14,308 nucleotides of DNA from JBGSKY01 sp041740995 (GTDB taxonomy: Bacteria; Planctomycetota; Planctomycetia; Pirellulales; Pirellulaceae), in the NCBI GenBank assembly GCA_041740995.1, contig JBGSKY010000142.1:1-14308 (forward strand). The letters run 5' to 3'. Position numbers and translations under genes: made by a program. The notes below the pieces were generated by a model that worked only from the letters and a program-made list of their open reading frames with translations, did not search any database and had not been told where the DNA came from. Positions within the stretch are counted from its first letter, which is position 1. Every line of letters begins with the position of its first letter. Shown here one piece after another: positions 6,631 through 13,291 of the stretch.

Positions 6631-8361
6631 ATGGCAACAGCGATCACGATTGTCTCGTTTCTTTTTTGTACCGCCTTAGTCGCCGTACTGACTTGGTACT
6701 TCACGCGAAACGACGACCACAGTACTAGCCAAGGCTTTTTTCTCGCCGGACGATCGTTACCGTACCCATTGATTGCCGGATCATTGTTGTTGACCAACTT
6801 GTCAACCGAACAGCTCGTCGGGCTTAACGGCGACGCATTTCTATACGGCTTGTGCGTCATGGTTTGGGAAGTCGTTGCGGTGATCGCGTTGGTCTTCATG
6901 GCTTGGTTTTTCTTGCCAAGGTTTTTAAAGAGCGGCGTGTCGACCGTCCCCGAATATTTGCAGCTTCGTTTCGATCGATCGACCCAAGTCATCTCGAACA
7001 TCATTTTCTTAATTGCCTACGTCGTCATTTTGCTGCCGATGATTCTTTACAGCGGCGCGGTCGGCATGGTTGACATCTTGGACTTGACCACTTCGCTCGG
7101 CGCCTTCAATCCAACTTCCAGTTTGGACAACCGGCTGTTCACCATCATTTGTTTGGTCATCGCGGTTGGCTTGATCGGTGCGATTTACGCGCTGTTCGGC
7201 GGCTTGCGAACGGTCGCGGTTTCCGACACGCTCAACGGCGTCGGGTTGTTAGTCGGTGGATTTCTCATCACCGGATTCGCCCTCGCCCAGCTTGGTGGCG
7301 ACGGTGGCATGACCGCTGGCATTGAAAAGATCGTCGCCGATCAGAGCGAGCGACTCAACTCGATCGGTGGTCCCACAACGAACGTCCCTTTCGGCACGAT
7401 CTTCAGCGGAATCTTTCTGTTGAATCTCTTTTACTGGACCACCAACCAACAAATTATCCAGCGAACGTTTGCCGCCAGTAGTCTCGCCGAAGGCCAGAAG
7501 GGCGTGTTACTGACGGGTGCCTTAAAGCTGCTTGGACCGATCTATTTAGTCCTGCCGGGTATCATCGCGTACAGCCTTTTCATTGACAGCCCGATGAAGG
7601 CCGAAGCGGCTTATGGATCGCTCGTGCGAGAAGTCTTGCCATCCTGGCTGAACGGATTTTTCGCCGCCGCGATGTTGGGCGCGATTTTGTCGAGCTTCAA
7701 TTCGGCGGTCAACAGCGCCTGCACCCTCTTCAGTCTGGGCATTTACAAAGAACGATTTCTTCCGACGGCAACCGATACACAAGTCGTCCGTTCGGGCCAA
7801 ATCTTTGGCTGGATCATCGTTGTGCTCGCCATGGTCGGAGCACCGTTCTTGTCAGAATATCAAAGCATCTTCGGTTATCTCCAGAAGATGAACGCCATCT
7901 ACTTCATTCCGATTTTCTCCGTCGTCGTTATCGGCATGCTGACTCGCCGCGTCCCGGCTATCGCAGCCAACATTGCGATGATCGCTGGCGTCAGCATCAT
8001 CGCGATTGGTTACTTCGTTTATCCGTTTAACTTAGTCGTCGAATCGCTGCACAACTACAGCTTCGTCGGCGTGGTCTTCATGTGGCTGATCATCTTTCAA
8101 TTGGTCATGGGCGAGATCTATCCGCGGGCGACCGAGTTCGTTCAGGTCGATGTCAAAGCGGTCGACATGACGCCGTGGCGATTCGCTAAACCAGCGGGTT
8201 GTCTGTTAATTCTTGCCGTTATCGCAATTTACGTTTCATTTGCAGATTTTAGAACACTTCAAAAGGAAGAGGTCCAAGATGTTGTCACCGAAGTTCAAGC
8301 GGCTACCGAGCAAACTAGCGATCGGAACCTGGTCGTTGATACTAGCATGCTTGGTCTCTAG
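6631..8361 (+). CDS. Sodium/sugar symporter, SSS family (SGLT-like)
   Basis: This 576-residue membrane protein belongs to the sodium:solute symporter (SLC5-like) family, with many hydrophobic helices. It resembles Vibrio SGLT closely enough to place sugar contacts: TNLSTEQLVG (Asn56, Gln61), VWEVVAV (Glu80), LLNLFYWTTNQ (Asn265, gate Tyr268), GALKLLGP (Lys299) and GYLQKMN (Gln418) match vSGLT Asn64, Gln69, Glu88, Asn260, Tyr263, Lys294 and Gln428. vSGLT Ser91 appears to be replaced by Ala83. The sodium-site helix reads AILSSFNSAVNS (351-362), keeping the Ala-x-x-Ser-Ser pattern of the Na2 site. These equivalences are from memory. The last helix ends near residue 545, followed by a charged tail. 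The final 83 bases are shared in another frame with the downstream exported epimerase, which supports a sugar as cargo. No Shine-Dalgarno site precedes 6631. The exact sugar cannot be told from sequence. Confidence 0.9.
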   Translation: MATAITIVSFLFCTALVAVLTWYFTRNDDHSTSQGFFLAGRSLPYPLIAGSLLLTNLSTEQLVGLNGDAFLYGLCVMVWEVVAVIALVFMAWFFLPRFLKSGVSTVPEYLQLRFDRSTQVISNIIFLIAYVVILLPMILYSGAVGMVDILDLTTSLGAFNPTSSLDNRLFTIICLVIAVGLIGAIYALFGGLRTVAVSDTLNGVGLLVGGFLITGFALAQLGGDGGMTAGIEKIVADQSERLNSIGGPTTNVPFGTIFSGIFLLNLFYWTTNQQIIQRTFAASSLAEGQKGVLLTGALKLLGPIYLVLPGIIAYSLFIDSPMKAEAAYGSLVREVLPSWLNGFFAAAMLGAILSSFNSAVNSACTLFSLGIYKERFLPTATDTQVVRSGQIFGWIIVVLAMVGAPFLSEYQSIFGYLQKMNAIYFIPIFSVVVIGMLTRRVPAIAANIAMIAGVSIIAIGYFVYPFNLVVESLHNYSFVGVVFMWLIIFQLVMGEIYPRATEFVQVDVKAVDMTPWRFAKPAGCLLILAVIAIYVSFADFRTLQKEEVQDVVTEVQAATEQTSDRNLVVDTSMLGL

Positions 8362-9424
8362 TTTCTCTTTCGCAGAAGTTGCCGTCGATGATTTTGACAG
8401 CGTGCAACGTTTCAAGCTGACCAATCGCAAGGGAATGGTCGTTCAGCTGACCAACTACGGTGCGATCGTTACATCGATCGTCGTTCCAGATCGTGACGGC
8501 AAGCTGGCGGACGTTGCGTTGGGTTACGACAACATGAGCGGCTACGTTAACGCAGTTGACAAGCCGTACTTTGGCGCGATCGTTGGTCGCTATGGAAACC
8601 GAATTGCGGAGGGGAAGTTTTCGATCGACGGCGAATCTTACGAGCTAGCGATTAACAATAAACCGAACTCGTTACACGGCGGGATTATCGGCTTTGATAA
8701 AGTTATCTGGGATGTCGTTTCGACCGACTCGAAAACCAATTCCGTCAAGCTGCATTATCTGGCAAAGGATAAAGAGGAAGGCTATCCCGGCAACTTGGAC
8801 ATCACCGTCGTGTATGCGCTGAGCGACGACAACACGTTGACTATCACTTACGACGCGACGACCGACAAAGCGACGCCGATCAACCTGACCAATCACACCT
8901 ATTTCAATTTGAAAGGCGAAGGCAACGGAACGATACTTGACCACGAGCTGCGATTGAACGCCGACGCTTACACGCCTGTCGATTCGACGCTAATCCCGAC
9001 CGGCGAGCTGGCCAGTGTGGACGGCACGCCATTCGATTTCCGCACCGCCAAGCCGATTGGCCGCGACATTGCGTTGGAGAACCAGCAATTGCAGTTCGGT
9101 GGCGGTTACGATCACAACTGGGTCATCGCCGGCGACTGGAAAGCGGATCAGATGCGAGTCGCCGCCGAGGTCTTCGAGCCGACGACGGGCCGTGTATTGA
9201 CGGTCAAGACGACCGAGCCGGGTGTCCAGTTTTACTGCGGCAATTTTCTCGACGGTCGATTGGTTGGCAAGTCGGGCAGCAATTACGTTAACCGAGGCGG
9301 CTTCTGTTTAGAGACGCAACATTATCCAGACAGCCCCAACCAACCAACATTCCCGACGACAATCCTCCGCCCCACCGAACGATACCATACCGAAACCACT
9401 TTCAGTTTCAGCACTCGAAAATAA
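8279..9424 (+). CDS. galM: Aldose 1-epimerase (galactose mutarotase), exported
   Basis: This 381-residue protein interconverts alpha and beta anomers of aldohexoses. Motifs of the galactose-mutarotase beta-sandwich are LTNYGAIVTSIVVPDRDG (57-74), GRYGNRIA (103-110), NSLHGG (His133), NLTNHTYFNL (catalytic His206), GGYDHNW (Asp278) and GGFCLETQHYPDSPN (catalytic base Glu345). Residues 1-32 look like a Sec signal peptide: KFKR, then the hydrophobic stretch LAIGTWSLILACLVSSFSFA, with likely cleavage before EVA. The enzyme is therefore expected outside the cytoplasm, although the LACL stretch leaves a lipoprotein reading faintly possible. I chose ATG 8279 because AGGAAGAGG ends about 7 bases upstream and because it puts the signal peptide at the N-terminus. 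An in-frame upstream start at 8213 would add 22 residues deep in the symporter frame. The gene overlaps the symporter 3' end by 83 bases, so the two are surely co-transcribed. Confidence 0.94.
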   Translation: MLSPKFKRLPSKLAIGTWSLILACLVSSFSFAEVAVDDFDSVQRFKLTNRKGMVVQLTNYGAIVTSIVVPDRDGKLADVALGYDNMSGYVNAVDKPYFGAIVGRYGNRIAEGKFSIDGESYELAINNKPNSLHGGIIGFDKVIWDVVSTDSKTNSVKLHYLAKDKEEGYPGNLDITVVYALSDDNTLTITYDATTDKATPINLTNHTYFNLKGEGNGTILDHELRLNADAYTPVDSTLIPTGELASVDGTPFDFRTAKPIGRDIALENQQLQFGGGYDHNWVIAGDWKADQMRVAAEVFEPTTGRVLTVKTTEPGVQFYCGNFLDGRLVGKSGSNYVNRGGFCLETQHYPDSPNQPTFPTTILRPTERYHTETTFSFSTRK

Positions 9425-9642
9425 CCCTTCTTGCTCTTCAAAACCTACTCGGTAGACAAGGACCAGTCAGTCGTGAGAGTATTCAGCGATTGGTCAAGTT
9501 TTAGCTATCAGGGTTTATGGTAGGCGCATAGCGCGAAGATCAATGAAACACCCGTAGGTTTTTTAGCAAAGATAGCCGGGCTACGTGAAATCGCCGCGCA
9601 AAACTTCTGTGCTGACCTGTAAACGGTGCGGCTAAGTCGCCC

Positions 9643-9663
9643 CCAGTGGCCTCGTGCCACTGG
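9643..9663. repeat. 8-bp perfect hairpin
   Basis: CCAGTGGC (9643-9650) and GCCACTGG (9656-9663) pair perfectly around the 5-base loop CTCGT. There is no T-run on either side, so rho-independent termination is not shown. The geometry (short GC stem, 5-base loop) matches the neighbouring GCTGATTCACC hairpins. Confidence 0.8.
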
Positions 9664-9670
9664 TGAAGAA

Positions 9671-9742
9671 GCTTCGTCCGCTAACATCACCAGCGTTAGG
9701 TCACGAAGCTGATTCACCCATGAGGCAAGCTCATGGGGGTCT
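9671..9742 (+). repeat. Hairpin repeat unit A of the GCTGATTCACC/GGGGTCT family, with a leading nested hairpin
   Basis: GCTTCGT (9671-9677) pairs with ACGAAGC (9703-9709) and encloses CTAAC/GTTAG (9681-9685/9695-9699). This is directly followed by the family unit: GCTGATTCACC (9708-9718), an 8-bp stem CCCATGAG/CTCATGGG (9717-9724/9730-9737) around loop GCAAG, then GGGGTCT (9736-9742). The 17-base lead CACGAAGCTGATTCACC is shared exactly with unit C at 13176-13192. A decayed partial copy (AAGGCAAGCCCATGGGGG) follows at about 9757-9774. Confidence 0.8.
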
Positions 9743-9789
9743 CAATGTTCAGTCATAAGGCAAGCCCATGGGGGCAGCAGCCATGTCGG

Positions 9790-11229
9790 TCAAACAGCTT
9801 CTGGGTCGGGAGTCGCCAGGGCTTGCGGAATAAGTGAGCCGACGATCATGCCGACGATGGCTGCTAGAAGACCGGCCAATTGGGCTGGAAAAATCTCGTC
9901 GACGTTCGGGTAGAACTTGATCGCGATCCACACGCCCAGGCCGGCGATGATCGACAGCAGTGCGCCTTGCTGGGTCGCTCGCTTCCAATACAAACCGCAC
10001 GTCAGCGGAATGAAGGAACCGACTAAGGTGATTTGATAGGCGGAGGAGACCAGTTCATAAATCGACGTGCCATGCATCAAGATCGCGTACGTGAGGACCA
10101 TGATTGTAAAGATCAAAATCGTGATCCGCATGGCAAACAAAACTTGTTTGTCGGTCATTCCGGGTACGACGTTCTTCAAAATGTTTTCGACAAAGCTTGT
10201 CGATGGCGCAAGCAACGTGGCCGAAGATGTCGACTTGATGGCGGATACCAATGCGCCGAAAAACATGATCTGGGCAAAGAGCGGCATGTGGTTGAGGATC
10301 AACTTCGGCAAAACGTACTGCGCGTTTGTGGCGAACAACTCTTTGGACTCTTCTGGCATGATGATCATCGCCGCGACGACGACGAACATCGGGATGAAAG
10401 CGAAGCCGAGATACGCGAAGCCGCCGATGATCGCGCCCAGCCGCGCGGTACCTTCGCTCTTGGCCGACATAACGCGTTGAAAGACGTCCTGCTGAGGGAT
10501 CGAGCCAAGCATCATTGTGATGGCCGACGCGATGAAGCCTGTCCAGGCCACGAAGCTCGCTTCGGGTAAGATTCTAAACCAGTCGTTCTGCTCAACAACG
10601 TCCAACACCTTGTCGGCCCCACCAGCCAGATTAGCGGTTGCAAAGGCGATGTAGATCAGCCCAATGACGAGCACAATCATCTGGATAAAATCCGTATAAG
10701 CGACGGCTAACATGCCCCCCATCATGACGTAGATCAGCACCAAGACGGTGCCGATGATCATCCCCTGAGCCTCGGAAATTCCGCCGCCCGAGAGAATCGA
10801 AAAAACCAATCCGAGGGCCGTGATCTGGGCAGCGACCCAACCTAGGTAGCTGAGAATAATCATGATCGAACACAACACTTCGATCAGCTCGCCATATCGC
10901 TTGCGGTAAAAGTCGCCGATCGTCAACAAGTTCATGCGGTACAGCTTTCTTGCGAAAAATGCACCAACCAAAACAAGGCACATCGACGCGCCGAAGGGAT
11001 CTTCGATCACCGCCGCCAAACCGCCCTCGGCGAACTGAGCTGGAATGCCCATGACCGTTTCGGCGCCGAACCAAGTCGCAAAGGTCGTCGTGATGACCAT
11101 CGCCAATGGCAAACTGCGACCAGCGATCGCGAAGTCGGCCGTGTTTTTGACTCGCGTGCTGGCCCACGCTCCCAAAGCCAACGTTCCCAACAAATAGATA
11201 AAGACAAAGATCAGTAACGTGACGTTCAT
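9790..11229 (-). CDS. Sodium:solute symporter family protein, substrate unknown
   Basis: This 479-residue integral membrane protein is of the SSS family but of a different branch from the plus-strand symporter, nearer in layout to PutP/pantothenate-type carriers. Landmarks are the first helix at 4-22, FAIAGRSLPLAMVITTTFATWFGAET (33-58, discontinuous helix of the sodium site), a GGMLAVAYTDFIQM block (171-184) matching PutP GG-LAV-WTD-Q, SIPQQDVFQRVMSAKS (243-258) and FGALVSAIKSTSSATLLAPS (324-343). In the last block Ser333 and Thr334 correspond to the sodium ligands Ser340 and Thr341 of PutP (from memory). A lysine (332) directly before them is unusual in an intramembrane helix. The length of about 480 and the hydrophobic pattern fit 13 helices. 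It is read opposite to ribE from a shared 238-base gap; no Shine-Dalgarno site precedes 11229. No neighbouring catabolic gene hints at the cargo. Confidence 0.88.
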   Translation of the reverse strand: MNVTLLIFVFIYLLGTLALGAWASTRVKNTADFAIAGRSLPLAMVITTTFATWFGAETVMGIPAQFAEGGLAAVIEDPFGASMCLVLVGAFFARKLYRMNLLTIGDFYRKRYGELIEVLCSIMIILSYLGWVAAQITALGLVFSILSGGGISEAQGMIIGTVLVLIYVMMGGMLAVAYTDFIQMIVLVIGLIYIAFATANLAGGADKVLDVVEQNDWFRILPEASFVAWTGFIASAITMMLGSIPQQDVFQRVMSAKSEGTARLGAIIGGFAYLGFAFIPMFVVVAAMIIMPEESKELFATNAQYVLPKLILNHMPLFAQIMFFGALVSAIKSTSSATLLAPSTSFVENILKNVVPGMTDKQVLFAMRITILIFTIMVLTYAILMHGTSIYELVSSAYQITLVGSFIPLTCGLYWKRATQQGALLSIIAGLGVWIAIKFYPNVDEIFPAQLAGLLAAIVGMIVGSLIPQALATPDPEAV

Positions 11230-11467
11230 GTCGCTATAAAAAAGTTGGGTCGATTGATGCGATTGTCAGTGTTGTTCAAAAGCGACCTTTGACCGCTTGA
11301 TCAATTCCGATGACAAGCTAAAACGCATAGGGCAGCCATTGGTCGCTCGGAAAATATACTATGCTCGCCGCTTGCGATACAGACAGATTCGAACGCTTTT
11401 CCAAGCGTTTTCCTTTCCAAATTGCCCCTGCTCCAATTCATCGCTGACCAACCAACATGAGGATGCT

Positions 11468-12082
11468 ATGTTCACCGGCCTAGTCCAAGGCACCGCGACG
11501 ATCGAGCGGCTGACCCGCGTCGGACAATCGATCGATTTGCAAATCGAATTTCCCGTGTTTGATTCGGCGATCGAAATGGGCGAGAGCATCGCCATCGACG
11601 GTTGTTGCTTGACGGTGACCGCGATTGACGGGAGCCACTTGACGTTTCAAGCTGGTGATGAGACGCTGGCGAAAACGACGCTCGGCGGCTTCACCAGTGG
11701 AAGACGAATCAATTTCGAACGCGCCTTGCGGCTGAGCGATCGGCTGGGCGGGCATCTAGTCAGCGGCCATGTCGATTGCACTGGATCGGTGGCTAGCCGA
11801 ATTGATGATGGAAATTGGAGCACGATAGGCTTCCAATTGCCCGCGAATTTTATGCGACAGATCGCCGCCAAAGGTTCAATCGCCGTCAACGGTGTCAGCT
11901 TGACGGTCGTCGATAAACTGGCCGAAGGGTTTACGGTGGCGTTGATTCCGCACACACTTGCGGAAACCAACTTGGGCTCGCTGGCGATCGGTGATCGGGT
12001 AAATTTGGAAACGGACATGCTTGCCAAGTACGTGCAGCAGTTGATCGAGCCATTCCAGACCGCCGCGAAGCTTGCTGAATAG
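11468..12082 (+). CDS. ribE: Riboflavin synthase, alpha subunit
   Basis: This 204-residue enzyme converts two 6,7-dimethyl-8-ribityllumazine molecules to riboflavin and a pyrimidine. It shows the family's internal duplication of the lumazine-binding barrel. The first half starts MFTGLVQGTATIERL and has MGESIAIDGCCLTVT (36-50). The second has GGHLVSGHVDCTGSV (about 95-109), KGSIAVNGVSLTVV, FTVALIPHTLAETNLG and VNLETDMLAKYVQ. Length and order are standard. ATG 11468 is chosen because MFTG is the universal N-terminus and GAGG lies 5 bases upstream; the open frame extends to 11297, but that part has no family likeness. No FMN riboswitch core is visible in the 238 bases upstream. A TATACT at 11355-11360 could be a -10 box, without a good -35. 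rsmA follows after 8 bases, so the two are probably one transcript. Confidence 0.96.
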   Translation: MFTGLVQGTATIERLTRVGQSIDLQIEFPVFDSAIEMGESIAIDGCCLTVTAIDGSHLTFQAGDETLAKTTLGGFTSGRRINFERALRLSDRLGGHLVSGHVDCTGSVASRIDDGNWSTIGFQLPANFMRQIAAKGSIAVNGVSLTVVDKLAEGFTVALIPHTLAETNLGSLAIGDRVNLETDMLAKYVQQLIEPFQTAAKLAE

Positions 12083-12090
12083 TCCTCGTC

Positions 12091-12975
12091 ATGAATCGTC
12101 ACACGATCGCTTATCTATCGCAACGTCTGAGCATCGAAGGAGCTCGACCGAAGCATCGTTACGGCCAAAATTTTCTGATCGATTTGAATTTGATCGATCT
12201 GATTGTCCGCTCGGCTGACGTCACCGCCAACGATGTCGTTTTGGAAGTCGGTACGGGAACAGGTTCGTTGACCGGGCACTTAGCGGCCCAAGCGGGGCAC
12301 GTGATCACTGTCGAACTCGACCCGCTGATGCAAAAAATCGCCGCCGACGAATTGCAAGAATGCTCCAACGTGACGCTCATTTCCGCTGATGCGCTGGCGA
12401 CTAAGCATACGATAAATGCGGAGATTCTTTCGGCGATCGATCGTGAGATAGCGAAGCTGCCCGACCGGCAATTCAAGCTTGTCGCGAACTTGCCCTACAA
12501 TATTGCGACGCCACTGATAGCCAACTTGCTGCTGCTTCCGCGACCACCGGCAGTGATGGTGGTCACGATACAATTCGAGTTAGCTGAACGCATTCTGGCG
12601 GCGCCGGCAACGAAGGCTTACGGTTCGCTGTCTGTCTGGATTCAAGCCCAGGCGAAGTGTTCGCTCGTCCGAAAGCTGTCGCCGAAAGTTTTCTGGCCGC
12701 CTCCGAATGTCGATTCGGCAATTTTGCGAATAGAGCTCGATGAATCGCGACGTGCAAAGATTTGCGACGTCGCGCAATTCCACGAAATGATTAACGGGTT
12801 GTTCACGCATCGACGCAAGCAGCTTGCCGGGCAACTAGTCGCCAATTACGGTGATCGCTTCAGTATCGATGCCGTGCAGCAAATGCTCGATGACTTGACC
12901 TTGCCGCGCGACGTCCGCTTGGAAAGCATGGACGTCGAAACGATCGTCCGGCTGGCTAATCGCCTTGCAAGCTGA
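12091..12975 (+). CDS. rsmA: 16S rRNA (adenine(1518)-N6/adenine(1519)-N6)-dimethyltransferase
   Basis: This 294-residue Rossmann-fold methyltransferase dimethylates two adjacent adenines in the 3' terminal hairpin of 16S rRNA during small-subunit maturation. Visible motifs are HRYGQNFLID (22-31), VVLEVGTGTGSLTGHL (SAM-binding motif I, 49-64), VITVELDPLM (71-80, acidic ribose contact), ISADAL (97-102), the catalytic NLPYNIATPLI (133-143), a YGSLSVWIQAQ block and FWPPPNVDSAILRI, followed by the small helical C-terminal domain (MINGLFTHRRKQL). A segment of about 20 residues between ISADAL and the NLPY strand (TINAEILSAIDREIAKLPDR) is somewhat longer than in E. coli KsgA. The NLPY motif separates it from nucleic-acid methyltransferases of other types. 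It starts 8 bases after the ribE stop and lacks a Shine-Dalgarno site, suggesting translational coupling. Confidence 0.95.
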   Translation: MNRHTIAYLSQRLSIEGARPKHRYGQNFLIDLNLIDLIVRSADVTANDVVLEVGTGTGSLTGHLAAQAGHVITVELDPLMQKIAADELQECSNVTLISADALATKHTINAEILSAIDREIAKLPDRQFKLVANLPYNIATPLIANLLLLPRPPAVMVVTIQFELAERILAAPATKAYGSLSVWIQAQAKCSLVRKLSPKVFWPPPNVDSAILRIELDESRRAKICDVAQFHEMINGLFTHRRKQLAGQLVANYGDRFSIDAVQQMLDDLTLPRDVRLESMDVETIVRLANRLAS

Positions 12976-13061
12976 GCCGTAGTTATAAAATCGCTTCGCG
13001 GTTTAAACGACAGCTCAAATTACGCCATATCCCAATCGTTTTTCGTGTTAAATCTGCATTT

Positions 13062-13096
13062 GGACCCCCATGAGCCTGTCACACGCGTGAATCAGC
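13062..13096 (-). repeat. Hairpin repeat unit D (inverted, degenerate)
   Basis: Read on the minus strand this starts GCTGATTCAC and ends GGCTCATGGGGGTCC, matching unit A (9708-9742) at both ends. The left arm has diverged, so only part of the stem still pairs. It is the one copy in opposite orientation to the others and lies 17 bases from unit B, head to head with it. Confidence 0.65.
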
Positions 13097-13113
13097 GTCG
13101 TCCAGCTAAACAA

Positions 13114-13149
13114 GCTGATTCACCGAACGGGATAAACCCGTTGGGGTCT
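13114..13149 (+). repeat. Hairpin repeat unit B
   Basis: GCTGATTCACC (13114-13124) precedes the stem AACGGG/CCCGTT (13126-13131/13137-13142) with loop ATAAA, followed by GGGGTCT (13143-13149). The flanks equal those of units A and C, while the stem differs in both arms together. Confidence 0.8.
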
Positions 13150-13170
13150 GTTAGAGCAGCGTCTTGATGT

Positions 13171-13217
13171 TAGATCACGAAGCTGATTCACCAGACGGGC
13201 TGAACCCGTCGGGGTCT
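13171..13217 (+). repeat. Hairpin repeat unit C
   Basis: The lead TTAGATCACGAA is followed by GCTGATTCACC (13182-13192), the stem GACGGG/CCCGTC (13194-13199/13205-13210) with loop CTGAA, then GGGGTCT (13211-13217). The 17 bases at 13176-13192 are identical to 9702-9718. It differs from unit B at the stem base by A/T in one pair and G/C in the other, a compensated change. Confidence 0.8.
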
Positions 13218-13257
13218 TTGAAGGCAAGCAAACCTTGCGGATGTGAGCTGCCTTCAA
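13218..13257. repeat. 9-bp perfect inverted repeat next to unit C
   Basis: TTGAAGGCA (13218-13226) and TGCCTTCAA (13249-13257) are perfect reverse complements with a 22-base interval; two more pairs form past one bulged A at 13227. It starts directly at the end of unit C. It has no GCTGATTCACC lead, so it is not counted in that family. Confidence 0.7.
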
Positions 13258-13259
13258 GT

Positions 13260-13278
13260 CGCGCTACGCGTATTTTTT
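13260..13278 (+). terminator. Weak rho-independent terminator candidate
   Basis: CGCG (13260-13263) and CGCG (13267-13270) form a short GC stem around a 3-base loop, followed by TATTTTTT (13271-13278). The orientation suits plus-strand transcripts coming from ribE-rsmA. The stem is only 4 bp, so the call is tentative; the preceding 9-bp inverted repeat may add to it. Confidence 0.3.
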
Positions 13279-13291
13279 GACGGAGAAAGTC

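Larger units (their letters stand above)
9425..9789. other. Convergent intergenic spacer rich in hairpins
   Basis: This 365-base gap lies between two gene 3' ends (aldose epimerase and the minus-strand symporter). No coding region is recognisable. The right half (9643-9780) is a chain of perfect hairpins with 5- to 9-base loops, listed separately; the left half shows nothing clear apart from a short T-run at 9558-9563. It probably serves as a two-way termination zone. Confidence 0.6.
12976..13291. other. Convergent intergenic spacer with a hairpin-repeat cluster
   Basis: This 316-base gap lies between the 3' ends of rsmA and the minus-strand glycosyltransferase-like gene. The first 85 bases show nothing recognisable. 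From 13062 onward it is almost wholly palindromic repeats (three GCTGATTCACC units, one other inverted repeat and a small hairpin with a T-run), each listed separately. No coding region is supported. Confidence 0.65.

Noticed and set aside
8213..8278. Upstream in-frame extension of the mutarotase
   Set aside because: It would put 22 residues before the signal peptide and deepen the overlap with the symporter; ATG 8279 has the better ribosome binding site.
10033..10569. 178-codon open frame on the plus strand (and a 137-codon one beside it)
   Set aside because: Antisense to the second symporter; rich in Asp, Arg and His without any motif, so a shadow frame.
11297..11467. Upstream in-frame extension of riboflavin synthase
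   Set aside because: The family begins at MFTG and the added residues have no likeness to it; GAGG precedes ATG 11468.
11230..11467. FMN riboswitch upstream of ribE
   Set aside because: I searched for the conserved RFN core (AGGGCAGGG..., GACCGGTGG...) and did not see it; only a short AGGGCAG at 11329-11335 occurs, without the rest.
13062..13217. CRISPR array
   Set aside because: The repeats are short hairpins, few, in both orientations and with irregular spacing, and no cas genes are near.
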